Assembly: GCA_013215055.1 (NCBI GenBank)
Contig: JABSRQ010000009.1
Coordinates: forward strand, 107,826-171,825
Origin: Pseudomonadales bacterium
Lineage (GTDB): Bacteria > Pseudomonadota > Gammaproteobacteria > Pseudomonadales > DT-91
Length of the DNA: 64,000 bases
Reading direction: 5' to 3'
Shown: piece by piece, positions 18,392 to 26,392 of the stretch
Numbering within the stretch: position 1 is the stretch's first letter
Layout of the letters: each line of letters begins with the position of its first letter
The notes under the pieces: generated by a model
Told to the model about the DNA's origin: nothing
The model's database searches: none
Seen by the model: the letters and a program-made list of their open reading frames with translations, nothing else
Program-made: the position numbers and the translations under genes

Positions 18392-19183
18392 CTATTGCCA
18401 ATCTTCTAAACCATATTCATCTAACATTTTCTGCAAACCACCATTGGCACGTAACTGGGATAGTTTTTTATCAATCAAATCAGCATATTGCTGAGAGCTT
18501 TTATTTTTATCCGAGCAGGCGACATAAACCGCGGAAACGGAATCGATTTTCCCTGCGCCCTTAAATAAGAAATTGATGCCCATTTTTCTGGTGGTTGCTT
18601 TAAAAACCGTGATGGATTCAATAATGACATCCAATTCACCATTGGCCATTTTATTGGCAAGATCTTCCAAAGGTGTATCACCCCCTGCAATATGCAGGTC
18701 CGCAGGCTTGGTTTCTAAATACGCATCGATCTCAGCTTCATCGTAGGTATAACCATCAATAATACCTATACGTTTACCCTTTAAAGACGCTACACCGCTA
18801 TACTTCCAGCTAGCGGAATCCGTTAATCTAAAAAATCCGGTATTCATAACACCCATGGTTTGTTTAGGATAAACCAAGCCAGGCGCCTCTTCTTTACCCA
18901 CGCCTACAGCACAATCAATTTTTCCGGCTTTAACTCTTTTTAAAGTTTCATCCCAGTCTAATATTTGGTAATCCAGTTTATGGCCCGCTTCTGCCCATGC
19001 CAGTTGCGCAATTTCAATCATATAACCAGGATGTTTGCTTTTTGGATCACCATTATACGGATACCAGGGGTCGGCTCTCACCGTGATGGTGTCTGCCAAC
19101 ACAGCACCATGCTGAAATAGGCTAAAGCTTATTAAAGTAAATAAAATGAATAACTTATTAAATTTCTTTACGACATTCATCAT
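18392..19183 (-). CDS. Periplasmic solute-binding protein (SBP_bac_3)
   Basis: The protein has 263 residues with a cleavable signal peptide ending near GAVLADT and an amino-acid-type binding fold (ITVRADPWYPYNG, then MIEIAQLAWAEAG). A GGAGGA ribosome site stands just before the ATGATG pair. No ABC permease or ATPase genes accompany it. It precedes the chemoreceptor gene, and the neighbourhood is full of kinases with the same binding fold. A role as ligand carrier for signalling fits better than transport, but that is inference. Confidence 0.88.
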   Translation of the reverse strand: MMNVVKKFNKLFILFTLISFSLFQHGAVLADTITVRADPWYPYNGDPKSKHPGYMIEIAQLAWAEAGHKLDYQILDWDETLKRVKAGKIDCAVGVGKEEAPGLVYPKQTMGVMNTGFFRLTDSASWKYSGVASLKGKRIGIIDGYTYDEAEIDAYLETKPADLHIAGGDTPLEDLANKMANGELDVIIESITVFKATTRKMGINFLFKGAGKIDSVSAVYVACSDKNKSSQQYADLIDKKLSQLRANGGLQKMLDEYGLEDWQ

Positions 19184-19389
19184 TTCCTCCAGCTAAGTTT
19201 AAAACGCAACAGGACAATTTATTAAACTATAGTGTAGCTGAATATAGATATTTTCTAGTTGTCAGCCCAATTAAAGCATTAAATATGGGCTTAAAAATTT
19301 CACTTAAAAATCAGAATGATTTGTGAGGGCGGGATATTTATCAAGGCCTTAAAACAGGCAACGCCTAAAGCCATTAAAGCAAAAGTTTA

Positions 19390-19728
19390 TTAATGAATGA
19401 GGTTGGATACTTTAGCCACTAAAACAATCGATTGGTCTTTATAGCCAAGTTGTTCGGCCTCAGAAACCTGATTAAAGTTCACCTTTAACAAGGCCACAAA
19501 CTCCTGTCGCTCGGCGCTGTTACGATAGGTCTTGATATCACTTTTTATCAGCTGTGAAAAAAGGCCGGTAATGATATCCAGATTGCTATAAAAGCGGGTG
19601 CAATGACGTTTGCAAAGCTTGGATTCTATGCCCGATCTCAATTCACGTTTTACCGCTACCGACCTTGTCGCAGGCATAGCTGGAATAAAGCTTTTTTTAG
19701 GGCCAATCAAGGATACGTCAATTTGCAT
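19390..19728 (-). CDS. Hypothetical protein
   Basis: About 112 residues from the ATG at 19728, which has GAGAC upstream. The longer in-frame start at 19764 has no ribosome site. The protein is basic in its first half with two Cys (KLCKRHC) and mostly helical in its second half. I do not recognise a family. Confidence 0.5.
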   Translation of the reverse strand: MQIDVSLIGPKKSFIPAMPATRSVAVKRELRSGIESKLCKRHCTRFYSNLDIITGLFSQLIKSDIKTYRNSAERQEFVALLKVNFNQVSEAEQLGYKDQSIVLVAKVSNLIH

Positions 19729-19834
19729 AATAGTCTCTTTCTTATCGGATACTCTATGCCACACAGTATTTCAATTTAGCCCGCTAAAAACTATCCGTCA
19801 AAAGGGCTATAAATGGCCTAAGCCATCTTCAACA

Positions 19835-20164
19835 TTAGGCCGACTTTTTATAGTGATGCACCCAAACCAGTGCCTCTGCACTCCACGTCATGCCCGGATG
19901 CATTTTTAAAATCAGATCTTTATAGCTGCTTAAATCCGGATAACCTTCGGCTTGTGCCGCAGCATCATTCATATCTGCCAGGCTTTCTCGGCTTAGATCG
20001 GTGATGATAAATGCCTCACCGTCCAGCTCAAACGTCTCCCCTGGGTAAGCATAAACCCCATCACGGCGCTGCTGCGTCTTCTGCCCTTCAATACTGGATT
20101 TAATTGATTTTTTATTACGTACCAGTCTATCAACTGAACAGGTTTTCTCTGGATAATCAGCCAT
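19835..20164 (-). CDS. Small conserved protein, ASCH/PUA-like
   Basis: The protein has 109 residues. The core GETFELDGEAFIITDLSRES, followed by an acidic helix and AEGYPDLSSYKDL, resembles the ASCH/PUA-like fold, in which a short beta barrel is followed by an EGF/EGY-type segment. The protein ends WVHHYKK. ASCH proteins are thought to bind RNA or act on modified nucleosides. The assignment rests on pattern only. Confidence 0.6.
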   Translation of the reverse strand: MADYPEKTCSVDRLVRNKKSIKSSIEGQKTQQRRDGVYAYPGETFELDGEAFIITDLSRESLADMNDAAAQAEGYPDLSSYKDLILKMHPGMTWSAEALVWVHHYKKSA

Positions 20165-20299
20165 GATGGGCCTCCGGTTTTTTGCCTATTTTAACGCTAA
20201 CAAAGAGCCACATCCAGATGAAAGGCGTTCTTATACGCCTTTTATTTACCATGATCATTTACGTAGCTGACTTTATCTTACCAGCCATCAATATGGCTC

Positions 20300-21484
20300 T
20301 TATTCGAAGTCCATTTTTTCCATCACTGCAAAACCTTTACTACTGACTTCGTTGCCGTCTTTATCGACATGGATATCCGCGTTTGCAAAGAAACGTGAAT
20401 ACCAGGGTGTCATGCCCATGAATCGGGCTAATGCGATTTCTTCATCCGTTAAGCCGGAAAGCAGTAATAAATCGCTGGAGTTAAGGGTTTTTTCATAGCT
20501 CATCAAAACCTCAATGTGGTCTTCACCGTTCTCATATTGCCACAATAACTGATGGGCAATATTTTCTACCGAGGCGGAATCAGGGTGAGCTTTAACATCC
20601 AACTCATTTAAGACCAAAGATGTGCCCTTAATCGAGGCATCGGCAATAATGCCATTTTCATCGGCCACCATAAATATGGGCATCTTTTGTGAGGCATGGG
20701 CTGGGCGTGTTCTTAACTCTGCGGCAATCACGGTCTTGCCATCAATATCTCCACGGCTCCACCACCAGTTGCTGAACAAATCAGACATATTCGCATTACC
20801 CCAGTTATGATCATGATAACCCGAACCTTGTACCTGTTGCTTCTGACCAAATACGGTTAACTCACCGCTGATTTTACCTTTAGGTACCGAGGGTAACCAG
20901 GCAAAGAATTCGCTTTTATCACGATTGAAATACCAATGGCCATTTGCCGGACGCCAGGAAGGTGTTGTACGCTCTAAATTAAAATCAACCACCACACCCG
21001 CCTGGGCAAATTCGGCATGAATAACAAAGTTATCTAAATCACCGTAAGCAAAGTTAGGCCCCATCGTGACGTTAAAACCTTCTTTTGAGAACGAGGCTTC
21101 TTCAGGGGTATAGATGCCACCGACTTTGAATGTTTCCTGGCCCGGTAACGTAATATCGATAGAGAAACGTGGTGAAGCTTCTTTTTCAACATCAAACATT
21201 TCCTTGGTGAAAAAAACCACCACCACCTTGGTGCCATTATCCAGCTCGGCATCAAAATACCACCACTCAAATGAACCCGGTTGCATATCGGTGCGTAAAC
21301 CATCTTCCCAGGCTTCAATAGTCTGCATGCTCATGCCTTCACGGGCATAATCTTCCGCCTCTACACCCAGCACCGGTTTATTAAAGGGGTTGGGGATGCT
21401 CGCTTCAAAACAACCACTTAATAACATGGTTAATGCAACGGTTGCTCCTGCAAGCGTCTGCTTTACTCGAGATTTTATAAACAT
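20300..21484 (-). CDS. CrtC/AttH-like lipoprotein
   Basis: The protein has 394 residues with a lipoprotein signal (MLLSGC). The motif GSFEWWYFDAEL and the later GSGYHDHNWGN are hallmarks of the CrtC/AttH family of double lipocalin-like proteins, which includes carotenoid 1,2-hydratase and AttH. In those enzymes the aromatic/His motif lines the active site, so hydration or isomerisation of a hydrophobic compound in the periplasm or at a membrane is plausible. It is an isolated leftward gene with no clear operon partner. Confidence 0.85.
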   Translation of the reverse strand: MFIKSRVKQTLAGATVALTMLLSGCFEASIPNPFNKPVLGVEAEDYAREGMSMQTIEAWEDGLRTDMQPGSFEWWYFDAELDNGTKVVVVFFTKEMFDVEKEASPRFSIDITLPGQETFKVGGIYTPEEASFSKEGFNVTMGPNFAYGDLDNFVIHAEFAQAGVVVDFNLERTTPSWRPANGHWYFNRDKSEFFAWLPSVPKGKISGELTVFGQKQQVQGSGYHDHNWGNANMSDLFSNWWWSRGDIDGKTVIAAELRTRPAHASQKMPIFMVADENGIIADASIKGTSLVLNELDVKAHPDSASVENIAHQLLWQYENGEDHIEVLMSYEKTLNSSDLLLLSGLTDEEIALARFMGMTPWYSRFFANADIHVDKDGNEVSSKGFAVMEKMDFE

Positions 21485-21652
21485 CGCGTTTAATCCTTTA
21501 GTGAATACATGTGTTTTTTCTAGAATTAGATAGCGAGTGAGTATGCAGGAGAACAGACAATAAATCTAACACATTAACTTAAGCGCAATATTGACAATAT
21601 TTATTACTGTCTGAAATATAATAATATTTTTCTTATAACTATCAGCCGTATT

Positions 21653-22141
21653 TTATGTTTTAGCAGCTGTAAATTTCTTTTCCACAATCACATTGGCGCT
21701 GCGGTCACTACCTTGCATAAAGGCATTGATGACGATGCCGCAGGCCACATTGACATTGATAGAGGCTCCCGTTCCATATTGTGGAATATACACACAGTAA
21801 TCACATAGGGCGATGGCCTTATCAGGCACACCGTTGCTTTCATTGCCCAAAATAAAAACCGTATCATTAACAAACTTATGGGCATTTATAGACCGCGACT
21901 GCGGGCCAATTTCTACCGCCACAATGTCAAAACCTTCACCTTTGTAAAATGCCTGCGCATCGGAAAAAGCAAAGAAGTGCCTGAACGCAGTAGTGCTTTT
22001 GGTCTTCTGATTCCCATAGCTGGAGAATTTCTTTTTACCGATAACACAAATTTCTTTGGCGCCCAGCGCATTAGCTGTGCGAATAATCTGGCCTAGATTG
22101 GTGTTCTTTTCGATATTGTAAAGCAGTACAACAAATTCCAT
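21653..22141 (-). CDS. TrmH/SpoU-family RNA methyltransferase
   Basis: About 162 residues from the ATG at 22141 (MEFVVLLYNIEKNTN). The 22195 start adds an unlikely leader. SPOUT motifs are present: the N-terminal NLGQIIRTANALGA, the middle FILGNESNGV, and the C-terminal knot IPQYGTGASINVNVACGIVI. It is presumably a 2'-O-methyltransferase acting on tRNA or rRNA; the exact target is not readable. It is a stand-alone gene. Confidence 0.88.
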   Translation of the reverse strand: MEFVVLLYNIEKNTNLGQIIRTANALGAKEICVIGKKKFSSYGNQKTKSTTAFRHFFAFSDAQAFYKGEGFDIVAVEIGPQSRSINAHKFVNDTVFILGNESNGVPDKAIALCDYCVYIPQYGTGASINVNVACGIVINAFMQGSDRSANVIVEKKFTAAKT

Positions 22142-22268
22142 GATCGGGCTCAAAAGAAAGAGGGAGCACATTGTACGATAGTCAGTGAGCTGCAACCGTA
22201 TAACAACGCATTATCTTTCTATATTTGTCTCTTTTACGCTTTGATGATGTGAGCCCTTTTCGATATGT

Positions 22269-22460
22269 TTATGCCACGTCTGTAATGATTTTATCGATGA
22301 TTGGTTTGCATTCACCACAGCGGAAAAATGTCGCATGGGCATACATGATCTCTTCGCTATCTTCACAGCCCTCAGCGGCCTCGATTTCTATAGATTCCCG
22401 GTACAGGTCATTACATGTACATACAAGGCCTGGCTCATTTTTCATTCTTTCATGATTCAT
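22269..22460 (-). CDS. Bfd-like [2Fe-2S] protein
   Basis: The protein has 63 residues. It carries CTC near the N-terminus and CGEC near the C-terminus, the four-Cys arrangement of BFD-type [2Fe-2S] domains as in bacterioferritin-associated ferredoxin. It starts 14 bp after the stop of the small membrane gene at 22475 and shares its strand, so the two probably form one transcript. That transcript diverges from nirK. Confidence 0.8.
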   Translation of the reverse strand: MNHERMKNEPGLVCTCNDLYRESIEIEAAEGCEDSEEIMYAHATFFRCGECKPIIDKIITDVA

Positions 22461-22474
22461 ACAGCCTCCATTAG

Positions 22475-22699
22475 CTATGCGTGAGTTAGAAAAGCGTCAT
22501 CGAGTCCTCGTAAAGCTGTTAGTCGGGCTATATAGCCAAGTTTTACTAAAATCGGACATAACATAGTACCGAGATGAGCAACTATCTGTACGCCTATAGA
22601 GCACTCTATTTGATACGCGAAGAGAACACTGATGCCACCAAATACCAGCCCGCTACACATCATTTGATTAGAAAGTTTGTATAAGTTGAATGAAGCCAT
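22475..22699 (-). CDS. Small two-helix inner-membrane protein
   Basis: About 74 residues from the ATG at 22699, chosen because AAGGGG lies at the right distance. The longer in-frame form from 22864 adds a polar leader without a ribosome site. Two hydrophobic helices (SGLVFGGISVLFAYQI and IVAHLGTMLCPILVKLGYIA) are joined by a short loop. The pattern resembles short PpyR-like membrane proteins of denitrifiers and pseudomonads, but I cannot assign a function. It precedes a Bfd-like gene and diverges from nirK. Confidence 0.65.
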   Translation of the reverse strand: MASFNLYKLSNQMMCSGLVFGGISVLFAYQIECSIGVQIVAHLGTMLCPILVKLGYIARLTALRGLDDAFLTHA

Positions 22700-22950
22700 G
22701 ATTAATACCCCTTGTTTTTTTGCTAGTGCGCTTTGTATCTTGCTTACCCTATACCTATCAAAATTCGGGCCAACATCAGAACTCAACAGTGGTAAGGGCT
22801 TAGCATTCACAGTTAAGTTTTTGACCTCATATAAAGAGGTAAATATGACATCAGAGTTGTCCAATAGGTAACGCCTATTGATTCATGCCAAACATACACC
22901 GATGTGATGATTGCAAAACATAGATAAAGTTCCCACAGCGGATATCAAAT

Positions 22951-23000
22951 TGACACCTAAACTGCCTTAGTGACAACAACACACTGACACCAAAATGACA
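22951..23000 (+). promoter_or_regulatory. Four TGACA direct repeats upstream of the nirK sigma54 promoter
   Basis: TGACA occurs at 22951, 22971, 22985 and 22996, all in one orientation, 44 to 93 bp upstream of the -24 element. That is the usual distance for enhancer sites of sigma54 activators. The protein that binds is not known from sequence; NorR is the candidate. Confidence 0.4.
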
Positions 23001-23041
23001 ACACCTAGATATAAGTTACTGATTTAATTATTAAAATTATA

Positions 23042-23058
23042 TTGGCATGATAGCTGCA
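23042..23058 (+). promoter_or_regulatory. Sigma54 (-24/-12) promoter for nirK
   Basis: TTGGCATGATAGCTGCA contains GG (23044-23045) and GC (23056-23057) separated by exactly 10 nt, matching the RpoN consensus TGGCAY-N5-TTGCA except one base. The same 16-bp core, TGGCATGATAGCTGCA, is repeated identically at 48809-48824. The start codon follows 76 bp downstream. A sigma54 activator of the NorR type is encoded at 49431-50978. Confidence 0.8.
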
Positions 23059-23133
23059 ATATTCACAGCGTTGGTTTAACAAAGAGTTGTTTTGCCTCTA
23101 ACCAACAAACATTAAACATTTGGAGAAATCACC

Positions 23134-24084
23134 ATGAAATCACTTAGCCCTATCGCTGCCGCCATCGGCATATCAATGTCATTAATCTTGGCCCCCGCAC
23201 TGGTGCAGGCCAAAACCGTAAAAATAGAAATTCCCGTTATTGAAAAAGACATCGCTATCGATAACGCCGGCAATAAGCAAAAGATGTGGACCTATGGCGG
23301 CACCATTCCCGGGCCTCTGATACGGGTAACACAGGGAGATGTTGTTGACTTCACCATGCTTAACCAAAAAGGCAATAAACAGAGTCACTCGATGGACTTT
23401 CATGCAGCCAGGGTGGATGTGCTAGATGAATTCTCCGGCGTACGCCCTGGAAAAACCAAGAAGTTTCAATTCACAGCAGATTATCCGGGTGTCTTTATCT
23501 ATCACTGTGGTTCGGAAGCGATGTCAGAGCATATCTCACGCGGCATGTATGGCGTGATCATCGTCGATCCGAAGGGCGGTTATACCGAAGACTTTCCCAA
23601 GCCGGATAGAGAGTACGTGATTGTGCAGGGTGATTTATTTGAGGAAGGTACCAAGCCCAACGACATCACCCACAACAAGGGTAAAAAGGGCAATTTGATC
23701 AACGGGAAAATGTTCCATTACGACCCGGTACATGACAGTAATGCCAGCTTTGCACTGGAATCAAAACCGGGTGAACGGGTGAGAATACATTTTGTTAACG
23801 CGCAGATTAATGACAGCGTGGCCTTTCATGCCATCGCCGGAATTTGGGACAAGGTATGGGATAACGGTAATCCAAAAAATGTCTCTCACGGCATGCAAAC
23901 CTACTCTGTTGCCCCAGCTCACGCTGTAACGTTTGATCTGATCAGCCCGGCAGACAGACCCACCAACAACGCGCTGGTTGATCACCAAATGAAAAATGCG
24001 CTGACAGGCGCTATTACGATATTAATGAATCATGAAGATGCGGATCCGGAGTTAGGCCGTAATGGTAATTTGATTCCGCGTTAA
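23134..24084 (+). CDS. nirK: Copper-containing nitrite reductase
   Basis: The protein has 316 residues with a Sec signal (to about 26) and two cupredoxin domains. Type 1 copper ligands are visible as His85, Cys125, His133 and Met138. Type 2 ligands are His90, His124 and, from the second domain, His284. The catalytic pair corresponds to Asp88 and His232. It reduces nitrite to NO in the periplasm, as a trimer in known family members. GGAG precedes the ATG. It heads the run nirK, two cytochromes c, multicopper oxidase, Rieske oxygenase, and has a sigma54 promoter. It is shorter than most classical NirK proteins, and a divergent substrate preference cannot be ruled out. Confidence 0.88.
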   Translation: MKSLSPIAAAIGISMSLILAPALVQAKTVKIEIPVIEKDIAIDNAGNKQKMWTYGGTIPGPLIRVTQGDVVDFTMLNQKGNKQSHSMDFHAARVDVLDEFSGVRPGKTKKFQFTADYPGVFIYHCGSEAMSEHISRGMYGVIIVDPKGGYTEDFPKPDREYVIVQGDLFEEGTKPNDITHNKGKKGNLINGKMFHYDPVHDSNASFALESKPGERVRIHFVNAQINDSVAFHAIAGIWDKVWDNGNPKNVSHGMQTYSVAPAHAVTFDLISPADRPTNNALVDHQMKNALTGAITILMNHEDADPELGRNGNLIPR

Positions 24085-24145
24085 TCTCTGTTGAAGCCTA
24101 GTTGAAGAACAATGCTAACCACGGACGGTTAGCAGGAAAATTATC

Positions 24146-24853
24146 ATGAAAAAAATGACACCGCAACATCGACATAAACTAGCCACTGGCGCTTTGATGT
24201 TAGCCATGGCATCCAGTGTCTTCTCTGCTAATGCCACGGGTATTAAGGAAAAAATCCAGCAGGACTGTGCCGGCTGCCACGCGCTACACGAAGAAAAAAA
24301 AGATGATCAGTTAACTCAGCGAATAAACAGAAAAGGCCCGCCGCTGTATTACGCCGCCAGCAAATACCAAAAAGAATGGATGCAGAACTGGTTGCAAGAC
24401 CCACAACGCATACGCCCTGGAGGCGATTATTTTGCCAATCATACGGTGGTCACCGATGAGGGGGACGTTATCGATGACGCAACATTGTTAAAACATCCTA
24501 GATTGTCAGCTGCCGATGCCAAGTCTGCGACAGCTTACTTGATGACATTGGATAGCAAGAAAGAACTGCTAGACAAGCAAGCTTATTCGGCAAAGAAAAC
24601 ATCGCGCAGGATGGCTGCGATGAACTTCAGCAAGTTTAAAGGCTGCCAAGCCTGTCACCGCGACGAAGAAGATTATGGTGGTGTATCCGGGCCCGAGCTG
24701 TATACCGCCCATCAGCGCCTGCGGCCGGAATTTATAGCCTCGTATATACGTGATCCACAGCAATGGGAGCCACGAAGCCTGATGCCAAACCGGCATCTGC
24801 CCGACAAGGAAATTCATAAATTAATGGACTACTTCAAGATTTTAGGAGAGTAA
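24146..24853 (+). CDS. Diheme cytochrome c
   Basis: The protein has 235 residues with a Sec signal to about residue 30. Two heme-attachment motifs are seen: CAGCH at 41-45 and CQACH near 167-171. Two similar cytochrome domains share the (W/I)xxWLxDP / SYIRDPQQW element before the distal Met region (LMPNRHLPDKEI). It lies 61 bp after nirK and 2 bp before the next cytochrome. The expected role is electron delivery to nitrite reductase or the multicopper oxidase. Confidence 0.88.
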   Translation: MKKMTPQHRHKLATGALMLAMASSVFSANATGIKEKIQQDCAGCHALHEEKKDDQLTQRINRKGPPLYYAASKYQKEWMQNWLQDPQRIRPGGDYFANHTVVTDEGDVIDDATLLKHPRLSAADAKSATAYLMTLDSKKELLDKQAYSAKKTSRRMAAMNFSKFKGCQACHRDEEDYGGVSGPELYTAHQRLRPEFIASYIRDPQQWEPRSLMPNRHLPDKEIHKLMDYFKILGE

Positions 24854-24855
24854 CG

Positions 24856-25215
24856 ATGAAAATACACACAGCCTTAATCACCATCATGCTGGGTTTATCC
24901 GCAGTCTCCGCCGGCGCCAAAGATGTCGAATATGGCAAGCAATTATATGAAGCCAATTGCAGCCAATGCCACGGCATGGAAGGAGACGGTTACGGGGTTA
25001 ACGCCGAGGATATGGATGTTATGCCCAAAGACCATACCGATACCGAAGAGATGATTAGCCGTACCGATGCCGATTTATTTAAAGCTATTAAATTTGGCGG
25101 CAAGGCGGTGAACAAATCGGTTTTGATGCCGAACTGGGATAAAAATATGAACGACGATGAAATCCACGCCGTTGTCGCTTACTTAAGAGTTCTTTGCTGT
25201 AGTAATGAGGAGTAG
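24856..25215 (+). CDS. Monoheme cytochrome c
   Basis: The protein has 119 residues with a signal peptide to about 21 and one CSQCH motif (35-39). The distal ligand region LMPNWDKNMNDDEIHAVVAYL is typical of class I cytochromes c. The C-terminus is short with an unusual CC pair. The gene is packed between the diheme cytochrome and the multicopper oxidase, so it is translated from the same message. It likely shuttles electrons from the membrane to the copper enzymes. Confidence 0.88.
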   Translation: MKIHTALITIMLGLSAVSAGAKDVEYGKQLYEANCSQCHGMEGDGYGVNAEDMDVMPKDHTDTEEMISRTDADLFKAIKFGGKAVNKSVLMPNWDKNMNDDEIHAVVAYLRVLCCSNEE

Positions 25216-25219
25216 GAAA

Positions 25220-26308
25220 ATGAATAGATTGTCACGAACCCTATTGAGTACCGCTATCGCAGCCGCCTGCGCCTTTAGCGCCAGCCAGGCCCTGGCGGAA
25301 TTGCGAAAATTCGACATGACCATAGAGGAGGTAGAAATTGAAGTTGCACCGGGTTTTAAAACCAAAGTCTGGGCCTATAACGGCCAGGTTCCCGGCCCCT
25401 TATTACACGTAAAAGAAGGTGATGATGTTGAAATCACGCTGATCAATAACACCACCTTAAATCACACGGTGCATTGGCATGGCACCTTTCAGACCAACTC
25501 CTGGCACATGGACGGCGTGCCTGGCGTGACCCAGAAACCGGTAGCCCCGGGGGAATCCTTCGTCTACCGCTTCGTGGCCGACAAACCCGGCAGCCTGTGG
25601 TATCACTGCCACGTTAATGTACCCGAACACGTAGGTTTACGGGGTATGTGGGGCCCGATGATCGTAGAACCGAAGGAACCGATAGCGATTGAGAAAGAGG
25701 TGACCAAGGAGGCAATATTGATGTTCACGGGCTGGAACTCCGATGTAGCCGACAGCTATGGCAAAGGTGGCCATCCTCGCGAAAGCAATAATTACTTCTC
25801 GATCAACGGCCGTTCATTCCCTATGACGCAGCCGCTAAAGGTGAAAGAAGGTGATGTGGTGCGTTTACGTTTATTTGGTGCCGGCCACGGTGTTGCATTT
25901 CATTTACATGGCCACGATATGTTAGTCACCCACATCGACGGCTCGCCGATAGACAATCCGTATATGGCAGATGTGGTGGACGTGCCTTCGGGTGGTCGCG
26001 TAGATGTCATCGTGCGCATGGATAATCCGGGCATCTGGCTTAACCATGATCATATCGAAAAACACGTAAGCAACAACGGAAAAACGCCAGGCGGTTCGGT
26101 GATGATCATCGAATACGAAGGCGTGGAAACCGAAGACTGGTATGTGTGGAAAGATAAAGACTACCAACCAGACTTTTATATGAGTGAAAGCATGAATAAG
26201 GATTTTGGTTTACACGATATCGACGCCTTTAAAGGTCAGGAAATTATCGTAGATCGTAAAAAGAAAAAGAAAAAAAAGAAGAAGAAAAAATCTAAAAAAG
26301 AGTCCTAA
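25220..26308 (+). CDS. Two-domain multicopper oxidase with poly-lysine tail
   Basis: About 362 residues from the ATG at 25220, which has GAGGAG/AGGAA upstream; the 25205 ATG overlaps the previous gene and is less likely. Signal peptide to about 26. Domain 1 has HWH (85-87) and HCH (129-131) with His137 and Met143, a complete type 1 centre plus trinuclear ligands. Domain 2 has HLHGH (228-232) and HDH (276-278), so it lacks the type 1 Cys. That is the two-domain layout with type 1 copper only in domain 1. The C-terminus ends in eleven consecutive Lys (347-357) and SKKES. The substrate is unknown. Position after nirK and cytochromes suggests a role in periplasmic electron transfer or copper/NO chemistry. 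Confidence 0.85.
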   Translation: MNRLSRTLLSTAIAAACAFSASQALAELRKFDMTIEEVEIEVAPGFKTKVWAYNGQVPGPLLHVKEGDDVEITLINNTTLNHTVHWHGTFQTNSWHMDGVPGVTQKPVAPGESFVYRFVADKPGSLWYHCHVNVPEHVGLRGMWGPMIVEPKEPIAIEKEVTKEAILMFTGWNSDVADSYGKGGHPRESNNYFSINGRSFPMTQPLKVKEGDVVRLRLFGAGHGVAFHLHGHDMLVTHIDGSPIDNPYMADVVDVPSGGRVDVIVRMDNPGIWLNHDHIEKHVSNNGKTPGGSVMIIEYEGVETEDWYVWKDKDYQPDFYMSESMNKDFGLHDIDAFKGQEIIVDRKKKKKKKKKKKSKKES

Positions 26309-26392
26309 GCAAACACTGGCCATAAACTAAATAGGCTTCTATTTTTATTAGAAGCCATTCTTGATCGCAGATGAATATTAGGAGAGGGCATC

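Noticed and set aside
22860..22895. FNR box near TTGATTCATGCCAA
   Set aside because: Only the left half-site matches; the right half (GCCAA) does not fit ATCAA.
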